A stretch of 31,328 bases of DNA. It comes from UKL13-2 sp031430555. GTDB lineage: Bacteria > Pseudomonadota > Gammaproteobacteria > Burkholderiales > Usitatibacteraceae. How positions within the stretch are numbered: position 1 is the stretch's first letter; the number at the start of each line of letters is the position of its first letter. Where the stretch lies: assembly GCA_031430555.1 (NCBI GenBank), contig JANPBQ010000191.1:1-31328 (forward strand), written 5' to 3'. The position numbers and the translations under genes are program-made. Shown piece after piece: positions 24,842-31,328 of this stretch. The notes under the pieces were generated by a model. That model ran no database searches, was not told the DNA's origin, and was given only the letters and a program-made list of their open reading frames with translations.

Positions 24842-25381
24842 ATGTCACTTCCGCTTGTCACTATCGACCATCTACTTCCGCTGACACTAAGTGAAGTCCA
24901 AGATGTGCTGTTGGGCTCTCCGCGCAAACACGTCGGCGCGCTCACCTTGGGCGATCTAGCGTCTCATCCAACTCATCCGAATGGGTGTTACCTCTTCTTT
25001 CATGGAAGCTCGCCAGAACCGTTTTATATCGGTCGCTCATCGAGTCGTTCGTTCATTGGGCGTTTGCCGTCTCACTTTGAACCGCACTTCGACTTCTGGA
25101 TGAACGGGCTATCTAAGGGCATGCAGTCGAGCGGGTTAGCGCCCTCGTATTCGGACGGAGTTATCCAGGCACTATCTTGCGATCTCGTGCTAGTGGGCTT
25201 TCGATACCCAGAGAGGAGGGAGAAAACATCGTTCGAGCAAGAAATGCGATTGCGTCGGCTTCGCATCAATGCACTAGAGCTGGTTCTGCAACGATTCATG
25301 CAGCCAATCCTAACCGCGCGACCGAATCCATACTCAGGTGCCGAGTTGCTCACGTCCCTGCTGCCGAACAGTGTGGCCTAA
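24842..25381 (+). CDS. GIY-YIG nuclease-like protein (cassette gene 1)
   Basis: 179 residues. The middle reads GCYLFFHGSS (G48, Y50) and FYIGRSSSRSFIGRL (Y62-I-G64, R74), followed by H78, which matches the GIY-YIG core: G-x-Y about ten residues before YIG, with an Arg and His after it. ALELVLQRFMQPILTARPN supplies the C-terminal Glu (E146) and Asn (N162) expected of the catalytic metal and substrate site. The first 45 residues and the segment 85-130 are not recognised. GIY-YIG domains are DNA nucleases in homing, repair and restriction; a DNA target cannot be inferred. No Shine-Dalgarno sequence precedes the ATG, as is common in gene cassettes. Its TAA stop forms part of the GCCTAAC box that opens the attC-like site at 25376. 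Confidence 0.68.
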   Translation: MSLPLVTIDHLLPLTLSEVQDVLLGSPRKHVGALTLGDLASHPTHPNGCYLFFHGSSPEPFYIGRSSSRSFIGRLPSHFEPHFDFWMNGLSKGMQSSGLAPSYSDGVIQALSCDLVLVGFRYPERREKTSFEQEMRLRRLRINALELVLQRFMQPILTARPNPYSGAELLTSLLPNSVA

Positions 25382-25454
25382 CCCCTCCATCGAGCGAACG
25401 TCCGAAAAGTCGCTTCGCGTCCTTTGGCCCGCCGCTCATGTCGAACGTTTGATT
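25376..25454 (+). other. attC-like recombination site 1
   Basis: GCCTAAC (25376-25382, R''-box form RYYYAAC) contains the stop of the GIY-YIG gene. Then CATCGAGCG (25388-25396) pairs with CGCTCATG (25433-25440), leaving one unpaired C, the extrahelical base typical of attC. The inner part holds CCGAAAAG and CCTTTGG plus a CGC-TT-CGCG tip. The right end is CGAACGTTTGAT, a diverged R' box (expected GTTRRRY). Length and order fit a 60-80 bp attC. Confidence 0.7.
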
Positions 25455-25475
25455 TAGAAGAGTGAGGAAATTTGA

Positions 25476-26135
25476 TTGATTAAAATATTAACTAAGCGCT
25501 TCGCTGAGCTTGCCGTCCAGCTTCAACAACTTGAGGCCACTCGCCAGGCAAAACACAGCGAATATTCTGGAAGGTATGAGGAAGTTGATCCTGAGCAGTT
25601 GCTTAATTGGTGTGTTAAAGCAAGAAGTCTCATTGTTTCTGCATGCGGGAAGGAAAGCGAGCACTTCAAATCATTTATGGAAGGCGAACAACCCACGCCC
25701 TACGGAGACAACTACGGCATTTTCAAAAGGGTTAAGGCTGTCTTCCTTGCAGCAAAGGAAGACTTTGAAGGTGGCTATCTTGTATCTGTAAGAAATCTCG
25801 TCCATGCCGAACTTGCAGGCACTGAGCTTGATCAAGCCAGGGAATTATTGGATGCTGGCTATGGTACTGCTGCTGCGGTGGTCGCTGGAGTGGTTTTGGA
25901 AACGACTTTAAGAACTCTTTGCGACCGTAAAGGATTGCCTGTCGGTAAATTAGACAAGATGAATGCTGACCTTGCCAAGGCGGGAGAGTACAACTCATTG
26001 GTGCTGAAAAAAATTACTGCAGTCGCCGCTATTCGAAACAGTGCCGCACATGGGAAGCCGTCTGAATTTACAATTGCAGACGTGAAATCTATGATTACGG
26101 AGATTGAGAGATTTGCAGGCGATGTTTTCTCATAG
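25476..26135 (+). CDS. HEPN-like protein (cassette gene 2)
   Basis: 219 residues from a TTG start at 25476, fixed by GAGGA (25464-25468) seven bases upstream; there is no ATG. Residues 1-110 are helical with no recognised domain. Residues 120-215 look like the C-terminal HEPN-type domain of DUF4145-like proteins: ARELLDAGYGTAAAVVAGVVLETTLRTLCDRKGL, then KITAVAAIRNSAAHG with the motif R187-N-xxx-H192, and IADVKSMITEIERFA. HEPN domains with RxxxxH are often RNases in toxin-antitoxin, abortive-infection and CRISPR-type systems, though some are inactive. Nuclease activity here is inference. Base composition is lower in GC than the metal genes, consistent with a foreign cassette. Confidence 0.65.
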   Translation: MIKILTKRFAELAVQLQQLEATRQAKHSEYSGRYEEVDPEQLLNWCVKARSLIVSACGKESEHFKSFMEGEQPTPYGDNYGIFKRVKAVFLAAKEDFEGGYLVSVRNLVHAELAGTELDQARELLDAGYGTAAAVVAGVVLETTLRTLCDRKGLPVGKLDKMNADLAKAGEYNSLVLKKITAVAAIRNSAAHGKPSEFTIADVKSMITEIERFAGDVFS

Positions 26136-26151
26136 ATCACTTTCCGGTAGA

Positions 26152-26231
26152 CATAAAACGTCGCTCAAAGTCGTTCCCTTCGTTCGCTGGACGCCACAAA
26201 AGCACGGTGCACCTTGCCGTGGTCATTAGCG
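26152..26231 (+). other. attC-like recombination site 2
   Basis: ATAAAAC (26153-26159) is a possible R'' box. TCGCTCAAAGTCGTTC and CGCTGGACGCCACAAAAGC follow, and GACGCCAC pairs with GTGGTC with a two-base bulge. A CACGG/CCGTG stem lies inside. CATTAGC near 26224 stands where the R' box is expected. The order is attC-like but the boxes are diverged, so this is weaker than sites 1 and 4. Confidence 0.45.
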
Positions 26232-26248
26232 GCCATTGGGAGGCACAC

Positions 26249-26857
26249 GTGAAGAAGAAAAAGTCCACTGCGACTGACAGCTTTTCAAAGGTTCTGGCAG
26301 AAGACGTCCTATGTGCCAAACATCGCATGGAGAATGAACCTTCAGACGCGAGTCGGCGTGAATTCGCCAGATCCACGTTTTCTGCAATTGAGGCGCAATA
26401 TTGGCAACTTAAGATGTACATCGTTGATAGCATCATCACTGACAAGAACGCCTCTCTACATAAAATATCCGCGCTAAGAGAAGAGTCATATTCCATAAAT
26501 GAGAAGGGCGAAATATGCGTTCAGCCAAGGGGGTATTCTCTAAAAGTTGGGATAAGGCTTATCGTTTCAATCTTGAAGGAGCATCGGATCTCAATACCTG
26601 TAGACTTTGGATCCTCAGATTGGAAGAACATTGATCTCATGCTGAGAATCAGGAATCGCCTAACCCACCCAAAGTGCATGGCTGACATTTCCATAACGGA
26701 AGAAGAGGCGGAGTGTTGCTATTGTGCCTTCACATATCTCAATCATCTGATGATTGAAACCATAATGGGGTCTGCCCACGCCATGTTGAATGACATAATG
26801 TCTGGAAACTGGAAGCCTAAGCGACGGTCGCCATCAATGTTCTCCTCGGGAAATTAA
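26249..26857 (+). CDS. Second HEPN-like protein (cassette gene 3)
   Basis: 202 residues from GTG 26249, chosen because GGGAGG lies five bases upstream; the open frame before that is attC-like sequence. The N-terminus is very basic (KKKKSTATDSF). The middle is helical and the second half carries WKNIDLMLRIRNRLTHPKC with R135-N-xxx-H140, the same RNxxxH motif as cassette gene 2, followed by DISITEEEAECCYCAFTYLNHLM, a long C-terminal helix. This pattern is typical of HEPN domains, some of them nucleases. No homology between the two HEPN proteins is evident beyond the motif. Function unknown. Codon use and lower GC differ from the metal genes around the array. Confidence 0.6.
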   Translation: MKKKKSTATDSFSKVLAEDVLCAKHRMENEPSDASRREFARSTFSAIEAQYWQLKMYIVDSIITDKNASLHKISALREESYSINEKGEICVQPRGYSLKVGIRLIVSILKEHRISIPVDFGSSDWKNIDLMLRIRNRLTHPKCMADISITEEEAECCYCAFTYLNHLMIETIMGSAHAMLNDIMSGNWKPKRRSPSMFSSGN

Positions 26858-26932
26858 GTTGGCCGCAATTCATTCGCTACATGCGCGACGGTCCTGACGT
26901 GCTGCAGCCTGAGCTCAGACGTTCGCCAGCGC
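26855..26932 (+). other. attC-like recombination site 3 (weak)
   Basis: It begins at the TAA stop of the previous gene with AAGTTGGCCGCAATTCATTC and ends CCTGAGCTCAGACGTTCGCC. The right end resembles the L'-R' part of an attC (…CTCAnACGTTnGGC). The left and right halves do not pair well by eye. It may be a degenerate or hybrid site. Confidence 0.35.
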
Positions 26933-26995
26933 CAGAAACACCCACGTTCCTTCTCGCAGTAGACTATGAACGACGCTCGCATTGGAGGTACACGC

Positions 26996-27214
26996 ATGGA
27001 ATCTACACACGTAATTGTTGACCGCGAAATTCTCGGTGGAACGCCGGTTTTCGCCGGAAGTCGTGTGCCAATTCGAGTGCTTTTTGAGCACCTCGAAGCA
27101 GGCGACCCGCTGGAGGTATTTCTCCAAGACTTCCCGTCTGTGAGTAGGGAACTGGCAGTACGCGTTTTGGAAGATGCCCGCGTTGCCCTCGCACCCGATG
27201 CGCATCCTGCTTGA
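26996..27214 (+). CDS. DUF433 family antitoxin (cassette gene 4a)
   Basis: 72 residues. ATG 26996 has GGAGG seven bases upstream; the ATG at 26966 is rejected. The sequence MESTHVIVDREILGGTPVFAGSRVPIRVLFEHLEAGDPLEVFLQDFP with ELAVRVLEDAR is a textbook DUF433 protein: GGTPVxxGTRVPV followed by a helix-turn-helix (VLFEHLEAG.. LEVFLQDFPSV). These are the DNA-binding antitoxin partners of DUF5615 PIN-like toxins. The gene overlaps the toxin start by 17 bp, a usual coupling. The pair probably represses its own promoter. Toxin-antitoxin pairs are frequent cassettes in large integrons, where they stabilise the array. Confidence 0.88.
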   Translation: MESTHVIVDREILGGTPVFAGSRVPIRVLFEHLEAGDPLEVFLQDFPSVSRELAVRVLEDARVALAPDAHPA

Positions 27215-27518
27215 CGAATCGGTTCCCGCTCGTCTTGGCTCGCTATTGGTGGGGCACGCGGCGAATTCGGTTCAACGGATGGGATGGGCTGGAATCAAGA
27301 ACGGGAAACTTTTGGCGCTTGCGGCAGCCGACTTTGATGTCTTGCTCACCGCCGACAAAGGTATCGAATACCAGCAAAATATCTCCTCGCTGCCAATTGC
27401 CGTGCTCATCGTGTTGGCAAGAAGCAATCGCATGGAAGACATTATTCGTGCTGTGCCTGCAATTCTCGCAGCACTCGCCGAACTTCATCCACGCACGCTG
27501 CGAAAAGTTGCTGCCTAA
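27198..27518 (+). CDS. DUF5615 PIN-like toxin (cassette gene 4b)
   Basis: 106 residues. The N-terminus MRILLDESVPARLGSLL supplies the first acidic pair (D6, E7). ADFDVLLTADKGIEYQQNI (D45, D53) gives the other acidic residues of a PIN-like site, and PIAVLIVLARSNRMEDI follows, all typical of the DUF5615/Mut7-C-like family. The partner DUF433 antitoxin is encoded directly upstream with an overlap. RNase activity is assumed from the family. The stop TAA (27516-27518) is part of the GCCTAAC box of attC-like site 4, and the frame overlaps the end of cusA on the other strand by four bases. Confidence 0.86.
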   Translation: MRILLDESVPARLGSLLVGHAANSVQRMGWAGIKNGKLLALAAADFDVLLTADKGIEYQQNISSLPIAVLIVLARSNRMEDIIRAVPAILAALAELHPRTLRKVAA

Positions 27519-27560
27519 CTCGGCATTCCACCGGACAGCTTTGTCGCTCGGTGAACTCTG
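27513..27560 (+). other. attC-like recombination site 4, truncated and overlapping cusA
   Basis: GCCTAAC (27513-27519) contains the toxin stop. TTCCACCG (27526-27533) pairs with CGGTGAA (27549-27555) leaving one C unpaired, again an extrahelical base. Inside, GACA-GCTT-TGTC (27534-27545) forms the tip. The expected ACGTTRGGC R' box is missing; instead CTGTCCCGAC continues into cusA coding sequence. It marks the right edge of the array. Confidence 0.65.
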
Positions 27561-30500
27561 TCCCGACTGCCCTTGAAAAGCGCACGCCGCCGCATCAACA
27601 AATAAACGGCGGGCACGACAAACATCGACAACAGCGGCGCCGTAATCATCCCGCCCACCATCGGTGCCGCGATGCGTTGCATGATTTCGGAACCGGTGCC
27701 ACCGCCCAGCATGATCGGGAATAGCCCGGCGAGAATCACCGCCACGGTCATCGCTTTGGGCCGCACGCGCAACACCGCACCTTCACGGATCGCATTCAAC
27801 AGTGCGTCAGTGTCACCGTGACCAAGCGCGACTTGTTTTTCCCACGCATGCTTCAAATACAGCAGCATGATCACGCCGAATTCAGCCGCGACACCGGCGA
27901 GCGCGATAAAGCCGACCGCGCTTGCCACCGACATCGAGTAGCCGAGCAAGTACATCAACCAAAATCCACCAATGAGTGCGAACGGCAGCGTGGCCATGAT
28001 GAGCAGCGCTTCATCGGCACGGCGGAAGGTCAGGTACAACAACACGAAAATAATCAACAGCGTGAATGGCACCACCACTTTCAGCTTCGCGGTGGCGCGC
28101 TCCAGATATTCGAATTGTCCCGACCAGGCGATCGAATAGCCGGGCGTGAGCTTGACCTCCTTCGCCACCGCTCGCTGCATATCCTGCACCACCGATTGCA
28201 AATCGCGCCCACGGATATCGACATACACCCAGCCGGACAGGCGCGCGTTTTCGCTTTTCACCATCGGCGGGCCGTCGGTGATCTTGATGTCGGCAACGGT
28301 TGAGAGCGTAATCTGCGCGCCGCGTTCGGTGACGATGGCGAGGTTGCGCAAGCCTTCAAGCGAATCGCGCAATTCGCGTGGATAGCGCACGTTGATCGGA
28401 AAGCGTTGCAGGCCTTCCACCGTCTCGCCGATGTTGTCGCCGCCGATGGCAGCTGAGACTACGCTTTGCACGTCCGATACATTCATGCCATAGCGGGCGG
28501 CTTTGGCACGGTCGATGTCGATATCGATGTAGCGCCCGCCGCTCAATCGTTCCGCCAGCGCCGAAGTGACGCCCGGAATGGTTTTCACCACGCGCTCGAT
28601 GTCGTTGGCGATGCGATCGATTTCGCCCAACTTCGTGCCGGCCACTTTGATGCCCACCGGACTCTTGATGCCGGTGGCCAGCATGTCGATGCGGTTTCGG
28701 ATCGGCGGCACCCACAGGTTCGCAATCCCGGGCAGCTTCACCGTACGATCCAATTCCTCGATCAACTTTTCCGGCGTCATGCCAGGCCGCCATTGATCGC
28801 GAGGCTTGAACTGAAGCGTGGTTTCAATCATCTCCAGCGGCGCCGGATCGGTGGCAGTTTCGGCGCGACCGATCTTGCCGAATGCGCGCGCCACTTCCGG
28901 CACCTGCATGATGAGCTTGTTGGTCTGCTGCAATATTTCGGCGGCTTTTCCGGGCGAAAGGCCGGGTAGGGCCGAGGGCATGTACAACAAATCGCCTTCA
29001 TCCAGCGGCGGCAGAAATTCACCGCCGATGCGCGTTGCGGGATAGATGGTCGCGAGCAAAATCAGAACCGCGACCAGCAATGTCGTTTTCGGAAACGCGA
29101 GCACGCCGTCCAACAACGGTCGGTACAGCGCGATCAACACGCGGTTCAACGGGTTGTTGTTTTCATTCGGAATCTTGCCGCGAATGAGGTAGCCCATCAG
29201 CACCGGAATCAACGTCACCGCCAAGCCCGCAGATGCCGCCATGGCGTAGCTTTTGGTGAACGCCAGCGGCGAAAACAACCGGCCTTCCTGTGCTTCCAGT
29301 GTGAAGACCGGGATGAACGAGAGCGTGATGATCAGCAGGCAAAAGAAAAGTGCGGGGCCGACTTCGGCGGCCGCATCGGCGATCACCGACCAGTGTGTCT
29401 CGCCTGCGAGTGGTTTGCCGGGATGTTGGTGATGCCACGCCTCAATATGCTTGTGCGCGTTCTCGATCATCACCACCGCCCCATCGACCATTGCGCCGAT
29501 GGCAATCGCAATGCCGCCCAGCGACATGATGTTGGCGTTCACGCCTTGGTAGTGCATGACGATGAACGCCGCCAGAATTCCCAGCGGCAACGAGACGATC
29601 GCCACCAATGACGAGCGCAAATGAAACAGGAATACAAAACACACCAGTGCGACGATCAGAAATTCTTCCATCAATTTTGTGCGCAGATTATCGACGGCAC
29701 GCAGGATCAATCCCGAACGGTCGTAGGCCGGTACCACCTCCACGCCCGCCGGCAGGCCCGCTTTCAGTTGTTCGAATTTAGCTTTGACGGCGGCAATGGT
29801 TTCCAGCGCATTCTTGCCCGAGCGCATGATGATCACACCGCCCGCGACTTCGCCTTCACCATTCAATTCCGCGATGCCGCGGCGCATCTCCGGCCCCATT
29901 TGAATGCGCGCCACGTCCTTCAGCAGCACCGGCACACCGGCGTCGCTGGTCACAATCGGGATCGCACGAAAATCATCCAGCGTTTTCAGGTAACCGCCGG
30001 CGCGCACCATATATTCGGCCTCGCCCAGCTCCAGCACCGATCCGCCGGTTTCACGGTTCGCGTTCTGGATCGCCGCAATAATTTTGCCGTGGCTGATGTT
30101 GTACGCGCGCAGCCGATCCGGATCGAGCACCACTTGATACTGCTTCACCATGCCGCCAATGGACGCGACTTCGGCGACGTTCGGCAATGTCTTCAATTCG
30201 TACTTGAGAAACCAATCCTGCAATGCGCGCAACTCGGCTAGATCGTGCTGGCCGGTGCGATCCACCAGCGCATATTCGTACACCCAGCCCACGCCGGTTG
30301 CATCCGGCCCCAAAGCCGGTTTTGCGCTCGACGGCAAGCGCGATTGCACCTGATTCAAGTATTCCAGCACGCGCGAGCGTGCCCAATAGAGGTCGGTGCC
30401 GTCTTCGAAAATAATGTAGACGAAGGAGTCCCCAAAGAAAGAATAACCGCGCACCGTTTTCACGCCCGGCACCGAGAGCATGGTGGTGGTGAGCGGGTAC

Positions 30501-30697
30501 GTCACCTGGTTCTCGACAATCTGCGGTGCCTGCCCAGGAAAAGGTGTGCGGATGATGACTTGCACGTCGGATAAATCCGGCAGCGCATCGAGCGGCGCGC
30601 GGAGAATCGACCACACGCCCCACGCGGCGATGGCCACTGTCGCGAGCAGGACGAGGAAGCGATTGACGATCGACCAGCGGATCAGCTTGGCGATCAT
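27515..30697 (-). CDS. cusA: CusA-type Cu(I)/Ag(I) efflux RND transporter
   Basis: 1060 residues. The inner-membrane pump of the CusCBA system, moving Cu(I)/Ag(I) from periplasm and cytoplasm outward. The three-Met copper site is present at the exact E. coli CusA numbers: M573 (GDLLYMPSALPG, codon 28981-28979), M623 (APLEMIETTLQ) and M672 (RIDMLATGIKSPVG). TM4 has AIGAMVDGAVVMIENAHKHIE, the copper-type signature, unlike the DFGLIVDG of czcA. The start overlaps the cusB stop as ATGA. At the 3' end the stop lies inside attC-like site 4, so the last residues (about VHRATKLSGGMPS) and stop are encoded by cassette-derived DNA. Function is probably unaffected because the membrane domain is complete. 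Confidence 0.95.
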   Translation of the reverse strand: MIAKLIRWSIVNRFLVLLATVAIAAWGVWSILRAPLDALPDLSDVQVIIRTPFPGQAPQIVENQVTYPLTTTMLSVPGVKTVRGYSFFGDSFVYIIFEDGTDLYWARSRVLEYLNQVQSRLPSSAKPALGPDATGVGWVYEYALVDRTGQHDLAELRALQDWFLKYELKTLPNVAEVASIGGMVKQYQVVLDPDRLRAYNISHGKIIAAIQNANRETGGSVLELGEAEYMVRAGGYLKTLDDFRAIPIVTSDAGVPVLLKDVARIQMGPEMRRGIAELNGEGEVAGGVIIMRSGKNALETIAAVKAKFEQLKAGLPAGVEVVPAYDRSGLILRAVDNLRTKLMEEFLIVALVCFVFLFHLRSSLVAIVSLPLGILAAFIVMHYQGVNANIMSLGGIAIAIGAMVDGAVVMIENAHKHIEAWHHQHPGKPLAGETHWSVIADAAAEVGPALFFCLLIITLSFIPVFTLEAQEGRLFSPLAFTKSYAMAASAGLAVTLIPVLMGYLIRGKIPNENNNPLNRVLIALYRPLLDGVLAFPKTTLLVAVLILLATIYPATRIGGEFLPPLDEGDLLYMPSALPGLSPGKAAEILQQTNKLIMQVPEVARAFGKIGRAETATDPAPLEMIETTLQFKPRDQWRPGMTPEKLIEELDRTVKLPGIANLWVPPIRNRIDMLATGIKSPVGIKVAGTKLGEIDRIANDIERVVKTIPGVTSALAERLSGGRYIDIDIDRAKAARYGMNVSDVQSVVSAAIGGDNIGETVEGLQRFPINVRYPRELRDSLEGLRNLAIVTERGAQITLSTVADIKITDGPPMVKSENARLSGWVYVDIRGRDLQSVVQDMQRAVAKEVKLTPGYSIAWSGQFEYLERATAKLKVVVPFTLLIIFVLLYLTFRRADEALLIMATLPFALIGGFWLMYLLGYSMSVASAVGFIALAGVAAEFGVIMLLYLKHAWEKQVALGHGDTDALLNAIREGAVLRVRPKAMTVAVILAGLFPIMLGGGTGSEIMQRIAAPMVGGMITAPLLSMFVVPAVYLLMRRRALFKGSRDRVHRATKLSGGMPS

Positions 30698-31328
30698 TTC
30701 TTACCCCCGGTCACGGGCACCGGTACTTGCTCGATGCGCGTCAACGCCATTTCACCGTCAGGTGTCAGCGCCAAATCGAACGAAACGGTCTGCCCGACCT
30801 TGATGCCACCTGGCACCCCGTTCTTAGGCGCTTTGTAGGTCATCGTCATGGCACCCATCTTCAGCGACTTGATGGGGCCATGCGAGAGCGTGACGCCGTC
30901 CTTTTCGATCGCCTCAACTTTGCCTTCGCCCGTGTTTGCCGCCGCATTCGCCGCGGGCGGCGCATCACCCATCCTCGCACCGGTGGTTTTGAGGCTCGCT
31001 TCGGAATCGATCAGGAACTGGCCGGACAACACCACTTTCATGCCTTTTTTCAAGCCGGTTTTTATCTCGGTCATGCCGTTGCTCTCTGCGCCGATTTCAA
31101 CGTCGACCGGCGCAAATTGTTGTTTACCGTCGGCACCCGATTCCGCAACGATCACCACACTGCGTTTGCCGGTCTGGATGACGGCTTCGGATGGCACCAG
31201 CAGTGTCGCGGGCTTCGCGGTCGCGGCGGCGGCGATGGTGGCGAACATGCCCGGTGCCAGGCGGTGGCCGGGGTTGGCGACCTCGATGCGCGCTCTGAGC
31301 GTGCGTGTGGTGGAATTCACTTCGGGCA
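30694..31328 (-). CDS. cusB: CusB-type adaptor with fused CusF-like domain, 5' end beyond the right edge
   Basis: The frame runs to the edge (…PEVNSTTRTLRARIEVAN), so the N-terminal anchor, hairpin and first lipoyl half are missing. Seen here are RLAPGMFATI, the membrane-proximal domain (TLLVPSEAVIQTGKRSVVIV, LKKGMKVVLSGQFLIDSEASL) and then a linker and a CusF-like domain: GKVEAIEKDGVTLSHGPIKSL, MGAMTMTY, KVGQTVSFDLAL. CusF binds Cu(I) with His, two Met and a Trp. The His and both Met are present, but the aligned Trp position is Met (KMGAMTM versus NWPEMTM). The adaptor-CusF fusion means the pump carries its own periplasmic copper chaperone. It overlaps cusA as ATGA. Confidence 0.9.
   Translation of the reverse strand, partial: PEVNSTTRTLRARIEVANPGHRLAPGMFATIAAAATAKPATLLVPSEAVIQTGKRSVVIVAESGADGKQQFAPVDVEIGAESNGMTEIKTGLKKGMKVVLSGQFLIDSEASLKTTGARMGDAPPAANAAANTGEGKVEAIEKDGVTLSHGPIKSLKMGAMTMTYKAPKNGVPGGIKVGQTVSFDLALTPDGEMALTRIEQVPVPVTGGKK

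Noticed and set aside
24594..24848. Minus-strand 84-codon frame before the cassette-like genes
   Set aside because: No Shine-Dalgarno sequence, no family features, and it crosses the hairpin and promoter-like elements.

Overview
The window is a chromosomal or plasmid region devoted mostly to heavy-metal resistance. Coding is dense and GC-rich. The family make-up (CzcI, CadR-like MerR, CzcCBA with a linked PII-like protein, CusBA with a fused CusF domain, a LemA/TPM pair) fits a betaproteobacterium. That placement is inference; no rRNA, tRNA or other phylogenetic marker is visible.

Layout. 1-1043 (minus): LemA lipoprotein followed by a TPM-domain protein that runs off the left edge. 1369-10000 (minus): a Czc-type Zn/Co/Cd efflux operon, czcI-czcC-czcB-PII-czcA, followed by three small exported or lipoprotein genes of unknown function. 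10055-12277 (minus): a Cd/Zn/Pb P-type ATPase (cadA/zntA type) with a clear MerR-type promoter, divergent from ynfA and a cadR-like MerR regulator (12369-13162, plus). Only 54 bp separate cadA from czcI, so the CadR promoter may drive the whole pump cluster. 13243-16811 (minus): copper module (DUF2933 protein, small helical exported protein, SRPBCC protein, Cu(I) P-type ATPase), divergent from a Tat-type multicopper oxidase (17153-18676, plus). 19155-23113 (plus): a single-chain restriction-modification enzyme of the type ISP/IIG kind, translationally overlapped by a gene of unknown function. 23407-24447 (minus): a DMT/EamA exporter with a 66-residue His-rich tail. 24842-27518 (plus): four single-gene or two-gene units that look like integron gene cassettes. 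27515-31328 (minus): cusA and the 3' part of cusB.

The most interesting part is 24842-27560. A GIY-YIG nuclease-like gene, two consecutive HEPN-like genes (each with an RNxxxH motif) and a DUF433/DUF5615 toxin-antitoxin pair all point the same way, against the surrounding metal genes. The gaps between them resemble attC recombination sites. Two of them start with the same GCCTAAC box built into the stop codon of the preceding gene and fold with an unpaired extra base, as attC sites do. No integrase is in the window, so this would be an integrase-less attC cluster (CALIN) or the tail of an integron. The last attC-like site lies inside the 3' end of cusA and supplies its last codons and stop.

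A second unlisted signal is a 63-bp dispersed repeat with conserved palindromic ends and a variable middle. Three full copies (2002, 13166, 23323) have exactly the same internal spacing, and a half copy sits at 18953. All lie at the 3' ends of genes.
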